Both the position numbers and the translations under genes were made by a program. The notes beneath the pieces are model-generated. The model did no database searches, was not told where the DNA came from, and was given only the letters and a program-made list of their open reading frames with translations. This document shows, piece by piece, positions 30,201-42,200 of a stretch of DNA of 64,000 bases (position 1 is its first letter; every line of letters starts with the position of its first letter). Source of the DNA: Scilla litardierei (Eukaryota > Streptophyta > Magnoliopsida > Asparagales > Asparagaceae); the NCBI GenBank assembly GCA_030789695.1, contig CM061132.1, forward strand, positions 164,201,442 through 164,265,441. The letters are read 5' to 3'.

Positions 30201-33200
30201 TTTGGTATTTGAAAAGCTATGGTATGTTGGACACTTAACCCAACCAAAATTTGGTGGGTCCGACACTTTTAGTCACAACATGTGTCAAAGTATGTCGAAC
30301 ACTTTTAAAAAAGCTCAAAATCTTTATTGATGTGAAAAATATGTTAATAGGAAATCATTTTGCCCCCTTTAGACGCAAAAGCTAATGGCTTATGGATGAT
30401 TTTACTGTTAAGTGCTTTCATAAAGAGACAAATGCATATACTCAGATGAGTTAAATACATGTTTTTGCAGTAAAAGAATCCATAAATATTTGTGTCCTTG
30501 TGTCTAAGATTTGGAGGTTTGTGCTGCGGACACCACACCCGCACCCTCGGCAGACCCACCTTACGCACCTCGCCACGACCCGAGCCCACCTTGGATGACT
30601 TACTGCCGGTGCAGAAGACGGGGAGACACGACTTAGTGGGTTTAGTGGGTCTAGGGGTATTCTAGTCTTTTCAGACTAGATCAGTAATTCTCATTGTCTA
30701 TTTAATTTAGGGCTAGCCGTCTTGTTTGGTTTATGCTTATTCTGAAGAACAACTAGGTATCAATTGTGAATGTGCTTAGGCTTTGGTCCGTTCATCCAAA
30801 GCTAGGAGATATGGTTTCGTCTCGAAAGATGCCTAATTTATCTTTTGTTCTTCGTTGATTAATCTATAAAAATTCCTCTTTTTCATATTTTTCCACCTTT
30901 AAACGCTGATTTGAGTGTACGATCGTCCAGATCGTATCAAATTGGTATCAGAGCGGTGAGATCCAATGGCGACGATCACGAGATCGAAGACGAATGTCGT
31001 GGATGAGAAGGTTCAAGGGCTTCGAGATGAATTCAATCGGGAGATCGAGTGGTTGAAGAAAATATTAGGAGATTCAATCAAAGATCACGCCCATTCACAA
31101 GAAGACATCCAGATAGAATTTCGGGCCATGAGGAGGGAAACCACGCAGACGGGACGTGATCTTCAAGGATTGAAAGAAGCAACTTCAGATCTGAAATTTT
31201 TGAGAGAGGCCACGACGGCAATTTCGGCGATGATGGAGATGTTACAAACCCTAACGACCAGAAAAGGAGGAGATCAGGGCAAGGAGATCCAAAGGGAGAT
31301 CCTGGAGGATTTCTCGCTTGAATCGGCAACCCTAGGTCAACCGGGGATGGCGACGGCTCCGACAAGCCTGACCCGACAGGGCCTGCCGCAGCGGCAGGCC
31401 ATCCCAGACCTGCCGCAATAACTGCACCCCTCGCGGGGGTGCGGGAGGGGGCGCGCCCCCTTTCGGGGGTGCGACGGGTTGGGCGACCCCTGCGGGGGTG
31501 CCGCAAGTCTCGCAGCCACAAATTGGGGTGCGGCGGGCTTCGCCCCCACCAAGGAGGGGCGGCCGGGCACGGTGGAGGATTGGGGATGAACGCCGCCATA
31601 GGAGCCCCTACGGGCCAATTCTGGAGACCGGAGACTTTTCCACAGGGGCCAAGACCAGTGGTCGACCCCAGACAGGCTTTTGAGGGCTTCCCGGGGCGTG
31701 GGCAAGGTCCGTGGGATATTTGGGAGGCCGGACAGCGGCCTTCCAGCCGTACGGAGGGGACGGAGGAGCCATTTTTGCGCGACCGGCGGAATTTCCAGGT
31801 AACTACTACTAGACTGAGGCTTGGGAGAGGCCTGTTTGGCCTGAGGAGCTGTACGGAGAGGATGGTAGAGGACCGGGAGAAGCGCTTGGTGGAGGTTTGG
31901 GCTGGGGAGGTGGTCGTGCAGAGATGGGGCAACATGGTGACATCAATGCGAATCGACGGCTGATGAAGCTATATATGCCAATCTTTGAGGGTACAGATCC
32001 TGATGGATGGATTTACCGGGCGAAGCGCTACTTCCAGGTGATGAGGTTGACAGAGGCTGAGGTCTTGAGGGCCATCGGGATCTATTTCGAGGGCAAGGCC
32101 CTGGCATGGTACCGATGGAAGGTGGCGCGGACCCCTTTTCACACTTGGGACGAGCTGTCGGCACAGATCGTTGATCGATTTCAGGAGACCACGGAGGGAG
32201 ACTTCTATGAGCAGCTGTCGGCTCTGAGGCAGGAGGGGACGGTGAGAGACTATGTCGAGATGTTTGCGATGTTGAACAGCAGTGTGAAGGGGGTGACAAA
32301 TGAGGTCATGATTGGGAACTTCATGAGGAGGTTGAAGCCCTATATACGGGCAGAGTTGCGGATGCAGAGCCCAGAGACCTTGGAGGATGTCCTCTGCCTG
32401 GCCCACAAGGCGGAGGAGAAGCATGCAGAGGAGAGACGCATTCGAGGGACTGGGGGGGCCCAGGGCCAGCGCAGCCAGACAGCACCGGTCCCACCGAGGG
32501 GGCCACAGTAGCACCAGAGGCCGCGGGGGAGAAGAGAGGGGAGGCCTGACCAGTAGTACCGGGTAGGCGGCTTACTGAGGCCGATATGAGAGCGAGGCGT
32601 GCTGCAGGTCTATGTTTCAGATGTGATGAGAAATTCAGCCCCGGTCACCGTTGTGCGAGCAAGTTGCTGCAGATTGTGATAGTGCCAGACGAGGAGTAAG
32701 CTGATGAGGAGGAACGCGCAATGACCGAGGAGAGCGAGGCTGAGCACGTGCACATGGACGTGGCGGAGGTATCACTGAACTCTGTGGTAGGATTCACCCC
32801 GAATCATACCATGAAGTTATCAGAGTTGTTAACAGAGGAGGCGGTGACGGTGCTCATTGATCGTGGGGCGACCCACAATTTCATCTCAAGGAGGATGGTG
32901 GAGAGGCATGGGCTAGAGCTAAGTACGATGGAGAAGTTCACTGTATTATTGGGTACATGGAAGATGGAGGAGAGTAAGGGGCTGTGCAAGGGGGTGTGTT
33001 TGAGGTTGCAGGGGATACCGGTGGAGGATGATTTTTTGCCTCTGGAGTTGGGCAACGTTGACGTCATCTTGGACGTGCAGTGGTTGAAAAAGCTGGGGGA
33101 GATAAAGGTCAACTGGAAGCTCCTCAGGATGGAGTTCCAGGATGGGGAGCGGACGGTTGTGCTGACTGGGGACCCGACTCTGTGTTTTTCAGTGGTGGCC

Positions 33201-36200
33201 TTTAAGGCAATCACGCGGGCATTGCGGGATGAGGGAGAGGGGTTCCTGGTGGAGTTTCAGGGTATAGCGACAGAGGGGGAGGAGCAGCGAGAGGAGACCC
33301 CAGGGGAGGTGGAGCCAGTGCTGGAGCAGTACCAGGGGTGTTTCAGAGTCCGCAGGGGCTACCGCCAGCTAGAGGACACGAGCACGCGATCGTGCTGCGT
33401 GAGGGGGCAGCATCAGTCAGTGTGCGGCCATATAGATACTTGCATGTGCAGAAGGATGAGATCGAGCGGATGGTGCGGGAGATGCTTCAGGATGAGGTGA
33501 TCTAACCCAGTGTGAGTCCTTTTTCTAGCCCAGTATTGCTGGTGAAGAAGAAGGATGGGAGTTGGCGGTTCTGCGTTGATTACCGGGCACTGAATAAGGA
33601 AACTGTCACAGACAAGTTTCCCATTCCGGTGATCGACGAGTTGCTGGATGAGCTGCACGGAGTGGTGCTCTTTTCGAAGATCAACCTGAGGGCGTGGTAC
33701 CACCAGATCTTGATGAGGCCAGAGGACATGCCGAAGACGGTATTTTGCACCCACGAGGGACATTACGAGTTCTTGGTCATGCCTTTTGGCTTGACGAACG
33801 CCCCTTCGACATTCCAGGCCTTGATGAACAAGGTCTTCTAGCCATTCCTAGGAGGTTTATACTGGTCTTCTTTGACGACATCTTGGTCTATAACAGGAGC
33901 ATGAAGGAGCACTTGGGCCACTTGGATGTAGTTTTCTTGGAGCTGTTGGTGCACCAGTTGTTCGCCAATCGGAAAAAGTGCAGCTTTGGTCAGACACGGA
34001 TCGAGTACCTGGGGCATGTTATGTCAGCGACAGGGGTGGAGGGCGACAGATCGAAGATAGAGGCGATGCTTGATTGGCCAGTACCGACGTCACTGAGGGC
34101 ACTTCGGGGATTCCTGGGGCTGATGGGCTACTACAAGAAGTTCGTCAAGGGGTACAGCACCATAGCCTGGTCCCTTATCGAACAGCTGAAGAAGGATGGT
34201 TTCAAATGGGGGGAGGAGGCCACCAAGGCTTTTGAGGCCTTGAAGGTGGCGATGACGACAGCATCAGTGCTGGCTTTACTTGACTTCAGCGTGTCCTTCG
34301 TAGTTGAGACGGATGCGTCCAGGTATGGATTGGGAGCTGTGTTGATGCAGGAAGGGTAGGCGGTAGCCTATTTCAGTCAGGTGCTATCAGCTCGAGCACG
34401 ACTGAAATCGGTATATGAGAGGGAGCTCATGGCCATCGTCTTGGCAGTGCAGAAATGGCGGACATATCTGTTGGGGAGGGATTTCGTGGTCAGGACGGAC
34501 CGACGGAGTCTAAAGTATCTGTTGGAGCAGAGGTTGGTGACTGAGGAGCATCAGCGATGGCTGTCCAAGCTGGTAGGCTACCGCTTCGACATCGAGTACC
34601 GGCCGGGACTGGAGAACAAGGCCGATGATGCCTTGTCCCGTTGAGAGGGAGAGGCCGACTTGAGTACTTTGTCTCTACCTATGTGGTTGGACTGGGAGTC
34701 GATGTTACGGGAGGCAGAGGAGGACGTAGAGTTGCAGCAGATCCGTGAGGTGCTACAGAGCGGGGAGGAGGGACTGATAGGCTATTCATTGGCGGGGCGC
34801 AAGCAATTATACCAGGGGAGGTTGGTGCTGCCACGGACCTCGGCTTTTATACCGGCCCTTTTTCTGGAGTTCCATAGCTCAGTGACGGGGGCCACTCAGG
34901 TGTGCAGCAGATTTACGTACGGATGGCCCGTGAGGTGTTCTGGCCAGGGATGCGGAGTTGTATCGCGTGTCTGGTGGTAGCTTGTGACATTTGTCAGCGT
35001 TACAAGTATATGGCCATGGCACCCGCAAGGCTGTTACAGCCGTTGGCTTTACCGGAGAGGGTCTGGGAGGTCACGATGGACTTCATCGACGTGTTACCAT
35101 GGTCAGAGGGCTATTCAATGATATTCGTAGTGGTGGATCGACTGAGCAAGTATGCCCACTTCATCCATCTGTGTTATCCTTACACTGCCATCTCAGTGGC
35201 TGCGGCCTTTACTCGGGAGGTGATCAGGCTGCATGGGGTACCAGCTTCCATAGTGTCCGACAAGGACTAGGTCTTCATGAGTGGATTCTGGAGGGAGTTT
35301 TTCCGGGTGCATGGTACGGTCCTGAGGAGGAGTACAACGTATCATCCACAGACAGACGGTCAGACGGAGGTGGTGAACCGCAGTATAGATACTTATTTGC
35401 GGTGTTTCGCTTCGGAGACACCTCGTCAGTGGTATAGGTGGTTGGCTTGGGCTGAGTATTGGTACAACACCTCGTACCATTCGACAGCCGGAATGACACC
35501 TTTTCGGGTCCTATATGGGTGTGGCCCTCCACCATTGTTGCGGTTTGGAGACAGGTAGACACAGCTGTCGCAAGTAGAGGAGTATATGGGAGAGAGGGAT
35601 GGTCTGCTGGAAGAATTGAAGAAGCATCTGTTGAGGGCGCATCAGGTGATGAAAACTAGAGCAGATGGGTATCGTCGGGATGTACACTTTCAGGAGGGTG
35701 ATATGGTATACCTGAAGCTGCGTTCTTACCGGCAAAAGTCATTGGCACGGAGGCGGAACGAGAAGCTGGCAGCTCGATACTACGGGCCCTACCAGATTGA
35801 GGCCAAGATTGGCCAAGTGGCGTACTGGCTGAGGTTGCCACCCTCTTCGACGATACACCCGGTATTTCATGTGTCACAGCTACGGAGAGCGATTGGGGAC
35901 CAGGCAGCCTCTTCCCTTCTACCACCGACACTCATTGAGGACATGGAGGTACTGTTGGAGCCACTAACGGTGATGGCGGTTCGTCAGGGAGCGGGACGGC
36001 GGAAGGAAGTTTTGAGTCACTGGGCCGGGTTACCAGACCGTGACACCACTTGGGAGGTCTACGATGTAGTCAGGGATCCGTTTCCAGATTTCCACCTTGA
36101 GGACAAGGTGGCACTTTTAGGGGGGTATTGATGCGGACACTCCACCCGCACCCTCGGCGGACCCACCTTACGCACATCGCCACGACCCGAGCCCACCTTG

Positions 36201-39200
36201 GAGGACTTACTGTCGGAGCAGAAGACGGGGAGACACGACTTAGTGGGTTTAGTGGATCTAGTGGTATTCTAGTCTTTTTAGACTAGATTAGTAATTCCCA
36301 TTTTCTATTTAATCTAGGGCTAACCGTCTCGTTTTGTTTATGCTTATTATGAAGAACAACTAGGTATCAATTGTGAAGATGCTTAGGCTTTGGTTCGTTC
36401 ATCCAAAGCTAGGAGATATGGTTTTTTCTCGAAAGAGACCCAATTTATCTTTTGTTCTTCGTTGATTAATCTATAAAAATTCCTCTTTTTCATATTTTTC
36501 CACCTTTAAACGCTGATTTGAGTGTACGATCGTCCGGATCGTATCAGTTTGCCATTTAGATCTCTTGTTAGAGTATGGTATGCTACAGATACACATGTCC
36601 ATGTCTATAGATCATAGCTAAAAAAAGGTTTACTTTTATCATTAAAGCTACAAAAGACATGCCGAATGTACAAATGAAGACGATGGGCATCATGCGTCAT
36701 ATGATGACATTTTCTTTTATGCGGACTGAAAAGTCCGTTGTTTTCTTGTTTGGACGTTTTTCATGGTTGATGTGATCTCTATATGAGTGTATCAACATAG
36801 GTTCATCAGGACTCTTATGATTTTCATGCTCATTGACCATGGATTTAGGGGCAGTGTATCATTATTGAAAAATCATTAGATTTCCAGTCCCACCATTGGA
36901 GTGCAAAAACTTATGAACATAACAAGATTTTTGGTTAACATATGCTTTCAGACATAAAAATCAACTCTAAATGTGCCGTTCATCCTAAATAGGGGTGGCG
37001 TGCATTATTTGACCTTCGCTATGAAGAAGTTTTTTTCCATTGTTGAAAAAAGCCCAATACAGCACCCGCTTAATGTCACAGCTTATGCTTTCAGCTTTTC
37101 AAACCGCCGGAGACACGCTTCAAGATTTTGAACATGTTTTATTTGAATCATCATATTACATTGAATTATTGATGTCAAATTTATTAGTCAATAATACGGT
37201 TCAACAAAAAAAACATTTATATAACTTTTCCTTCTTTTTCTTGCTTTTTTCCTTTGTTTCTCTGTGGTTATTATTTTTGTCTGTAATATTACCACTTTTT
37301 TGTTGGCGCTATTTTTGCCTTTTGTTGCTTAAAGCCCTGCTTAAACATTAAGGCAAGGTATCACTTTTTTCTACAGCATCTTTTCACAATCTTGGTTTTC
37401 TCATATGACATATAATACCCAATCCTTTATACAATTGAGGGATGTTGACAAGATGTTTGTCCCCTATTAGGACAACCCCATGTGCCACCATTTGTCCCAT
37501 GTGGCAAACGGAGATGGGTGTCACATCATCAACTCACATGGAGGTGGGGAGTTGGGTTTGGTTTGGGGTGTGGTTTTGGAACATCCAAATAAAAGCCCTC
37601 CACATTTCAATGAATTACAAGCTTGCCATTGGGATTTATGCACTTTACACCTCAAGGTTTTTTTTTGCGATTTAACCACAGCTTCCCCCCTTTTACCTCT
37701 CGGCGATACACACACATCTCACTCCTTTTCGGTTGCGTGCGTAACACATCCTATTCGTGTGGTTTTTTTGCCTCGTGCACTGTGCACGAGTTATTTCTAG
37801 TCCGTTATACAATTGAGGGATATTGGCACGATATTTGTCCTACTAAAACTAACCCATGTGGCGGCTTCTGTCCCATGTGGTAAAGGGACATGGGTGCCAC
37901 ATCATCACTCCACGTGGGAGGTGGGGAGTTGGGTTTGGTTTGGGGTGTGATTGTGGAGCATCCAAATAAAAGCCACACATTCCCATGAAATACAAGCTTG
38001 CCATTGGGATTTATGCACTTTGCCCCCAAGTTTTTTTACGATTTAACTCATGTTTTTCTCCCTTCCTCCGGCGATACGCACACACCTCTCACTCCTTTTC
38101 GGTTGCGCGCGTTCACTGCATCATGTTAGTGGGGTTTTTTGCCCTATGCATTGTCTGCATTTTCTGAATGGGTTATTTCTAGTGTTCTTATAAATAAAAA
38201 ATAACAAACGATTTAATGCCTGTTAAAATAATCCTAACCAAGCCTACTTGGTTGATGGGGCTTAATCCGTATGGAACCTTAAATATATCGAGTCTTGAAA
38301 TAAAATGCGAGATCATCTCAACATCGGTTTACAGCATCTTTATTAGAGCATTCTGCATCACACTGTGCTGATTAAAGGTTTATTCATCGCAAGTTTTAAT
38401 TTCTTGGTATAAAAAGTTACAATAATGTTTCTCCTTTGGATTCTGATGAAAGCGTCCATCACAAACACAGGCTGGCCAACCAGAATTAGTTGCTCTGGAA
38501 AAGGCACTGAAGGATGCAATGGTTCCCATGGGATCTGCGAGGGAGGTAAATATTGATGATCACCATTGAGTTTTGTAATAATGCAAACAATGTTCGCTAT
38601 GTAAACGACACATCCCTCTATGTACGAATTACATAAGATAATTTTCCTTCAGAATGAATATGGAAGGGAGCTTCCTCTCTTTGAAGTAGATGCAGCTATA
38701 GTGGAGCCCGTGTTTCAACAGTTATATTCTTTTATATTTGATTTGGAAAGTGGTGGTTATTCAGCAACTGAAATGGATAGACCTGTACCCGCGGCAATAT
38801 TTATTGTGAATTTTGACAAGGTAAAATATATTTTATTTTTTTCCTCATTTATTACGTGAGCTGTATGATTCATGTGCTATCATATTTTTAAAGATCCATT
38901 TTGTAGTCATTCTGAATATCTGTGCTTCCATAGTGTCAATTTATGTCTCTTTTGTTCAGGTTAGAATGGACCCAAGGAACAAGGAAATTGATCTTGAAGG
39001 TTTAATGTATAGTAGAGTTGATAAGTTAACAGAAGAACAACTGAAAAATCAGGAGGGTGGCTACATTTATCGTTACCGTTACAATGGTGGAGGTGCATCT
39101 CAAGTTTGGCTTGGTTCTGGAAGGTATATACTTATTGCAGCCACTGATAGTTATAGGCTTCCGGCATTCATTGTGAGATGGTTCTCTCCCTTGTTTTCTA

Positions 39201-42200
39201 ATAATTTATTGTAATGTGATTTAAATTAGAACAAAATGGGGCCACTGCTCGTTTTCTAAAATTTATGGTAATGTGGCATAAATTAAAATAATAATGGGCA
39301 ACTGCAAACTGTTGGTACTTTTCTTGAGCATCTCTCTCTCTCTCTCAAATTTGTTCCTTATGAATTGTTAAGATGTTTATGATAATGTGATATAAATAAA
39401 ACAAGATGGGACCACTGCAGGTGGTTGATACTTTTCCTCAGCATCAACCTCTCTCCTCCCCCTCCCCCTCCCCACCTCTTCCCCCCCACCAAAAAAAAAC
39501 TTTGTGTGTGTAACTAATTCATTATGAATTGTTAAGACTTTTATCGTTTGTTATGGTATTATTACTTTCTTACAATTTTTTTCCTGGTGCCTACTTAATA
39601 GTAGCATGTCTTTTATAATGTGATAACTATTAAGGAATGTGATTTAACCAAACAAAATGGATCTATTGCTAAGTACTATATTACCAATCTTAATGTGATA
39701 ATTCTGAAGGCAAGCTGATTTTAACATGTCTTTTATAATGTGATAATTATTAAGGCAATATGATTTAACCAAACAAAATGGATCTATTGCTAAGTACTAT
39801 ATTACCAATCTTAATGTGATAATTCTGAAGGCAAGCTGATTTTAACCATATGAAATGGATTTATTGCAACGTACTATATTATAAATAATCAGTATGTGTT
39901 CTTTCTTTCTTTCTTTATGTCTTTTTGATGACATGATATAAATGTCCTGAAGTACATTTGCATATTTGAATATAATAACAATTGTAACATAATAATGTCA
40001 ACAATTGCAAGAATATCAACAACAACAGCGACATATTATTGTTATTAATCATTACTGTGAGGTGTCCTTCCACTTTGAAGTTGAATATTTTGCTCTCTAT
40101 ATCATGCAATATCAGCTTAATATTTTTCGAGTGCTCTAACAGCAAGCTTTTGACAACTGCATGCAGATTTGTCGTAATTGATCTTTCAGCTGGCCCATGC
40201 ACATATGGTAAAATAGAAACTGAAGAAGGAAGTGTCAGTTTCAGAAGCTTGCCACGGCTGGCAAGTTTGCTCTTTCCAGAAGGTATCAGGGCTGATAGTG
40301 TGAGTGTCAGTTCGACAAATGATCTTTTTATGGGACAACTTGGAGCTTTGATTTCAACTACCATTGAGCATGTTATAGCACCTGATATAAGGTATCATTA
40401 CATTTTTCCTACTGGATATGATATTTAATTATTTGCGAGCCTTTTCTTCACAGTGTTGTCTTTGAACTTTTAATATGTAGTTACTTATAAAGATTATTTA
40501 TTGTTGAGTAGAATTGACGCACACGGCATATGGAAACCAAGGGCAAGGTTACTGTGGCAATTAAGTAACCATGTACTGTGTCTGGGGTTAAAGAAATTGA
40601 AAATTATATGAGATGTTAGCTTCTGAGTAAGAAAACTATGAACGAGAGATGGGCTGGCCGTTTGATCTAGTAGGCAAGTCAATTAGTAGGAAAACCTACC
40701 TTGTTGACTACGTAGTTTAAGCTGCCATTAGGGACCATAACTTCAAAATTTTCATGGACTAAGAAAGTGCGTCGAAGAAGGGTTGAACAGTATTCATCTC
40801 TGAATCATGAATTGCTCATGTTAGTGTATGAATCAAACAAAAAGATTATCTGAGAAAAGTGAGGCATCAGTATAAATAAAATCATATACATATGGGCAAC
40901 CAAGGTTAAATATGTACACACTCATTATAAAGACCTGCTTCATTATAAGTAACTGCTTCAAGTAGTATGCACCATCTTTGAGTTCGATTGGATGGTGGTT
41001 GAAATTATGGTAAAGAGACAAATAAGATTTTGTTTCCTCCTATATGGTACATGCATCACAGGGTTTCTACTTTATTAATCTGATGCCTCTTATTTTCTAT
41101 TGAAAAGGTTGCTTTACTGTTATTTGAAGTAGGTTCAAGTCATGGTAACATGCTATTCATCATGGGTGTGGTGAATTGTGTGCATTTGATCACCTGATAC
41201 CCTGCAGTAGGGAGAGCCTCATGGACTTGGCTGCTTGCTATTATGATTTTCCCAATTTGGTAATCTCAATCTTTCACTGGTCAGATTGCTTCATTGTGGC
41301 CTTGGGACCACATGTCCATGTCATCAAAACATTAATCTGGTAATCTCTCACTCAACCTCTTGTATGGATAAGGTTGCTCCAGCATTGCCTGAAGTTAAGG
41401 GGCTTTCCATGGTAATCACACCCCCAGGTTGGTCCATCATTACTTAAACTGGAGTTTAGGGCTGTACTCATGGAGAGAACCATTTTTACAGCACAAGGGC
41501 AAGGTTGTACTACATCCATTCCCTCCCTAACCATGTAATGCTGGGAGCCTGATGCACTTGGTTGAAATTGTTAGCCATCTTACAGGTGGGGCAAGGATGC
41601 AAACTTTACATGTTTGTCGATAAATCTATAAGGGTGATTTTGATGCCTACGAGGGATTTTTTTTTGTTCAGTGGCGGGGTTGTGGTAATACTTGCATGGT
41701 GTTGGTGTGGTGATTGCAGTTTATTGTTCTGGACTTTAGTTGTGTGTGCAGATGTCCCTGAACTTAATCCCATGTTCACATCACCAATATTGGTCCTAAT
41801 AGAGGCATCCAAGATTAGATCTCACTTCCTTTTCCCTTGAAATTATCAACAAGCTTCTAGGATCTGCAACCTTCACATATTGGTTCATTGTTTTACCATA
41901 ATGTTTTGTACTGTTTTGCAACACTAGTTTCAAAAATCTAGGCAGTTTTTTTAAAGATAGTGGATAATTGGACAAAAAATATTTAATTCATATAAAAATG
42001 TACTATTTGCTCCATCGATCTGTTTGCTGTATCATATCAACCACCACGGTATGCTACCTGAACTAAGACTTAAATCAAATAAAAGAGAAACCGATTTAAA
42101 TAAAAGGGTACTGCATCAAGTACAATTTAAAAAAACCATATTGAGCAACTGAAAATCGAGGAAAACACAAGCAATTGTGAAACCTTGAAAAAAGGTCTGA

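Larger units (their letters stand above)
30522..36546 (+). mobile_element. Full-length Ty3/gypsy chromovirus, 418-bp LTRs, decayed coding
   Basis: A 6.0-kb element. LTRs 30522-30939 and 36129-36546 (TG(C/A)TGCGGACAC to CGTATCA) are 418 bp each and flanked by an exact duplication GTTTG (30517-30521, 36547-36551). The primer site TGGTATCAGAGC follows the 5' LTR. Order gag, PR, RT, RNase H, IN, chromodomain-like end, as in the element at 9.6 kb, to which its proteins are clearly related although the LTRs are not alike. By hand about 25 of 418 LTR sites differ (about 6 percent), so this insertion is older. It lies in sense orientation in intron 2 of the At5g58100-like gene. Confidence 0.93.

Noticed and set aside
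31078..31935. 285-residue minus-strand frame
   Set aside because: Antisense to the gag region of the chromovirus. It is open only because of high GC, and the plus strand has recognisable Gag.
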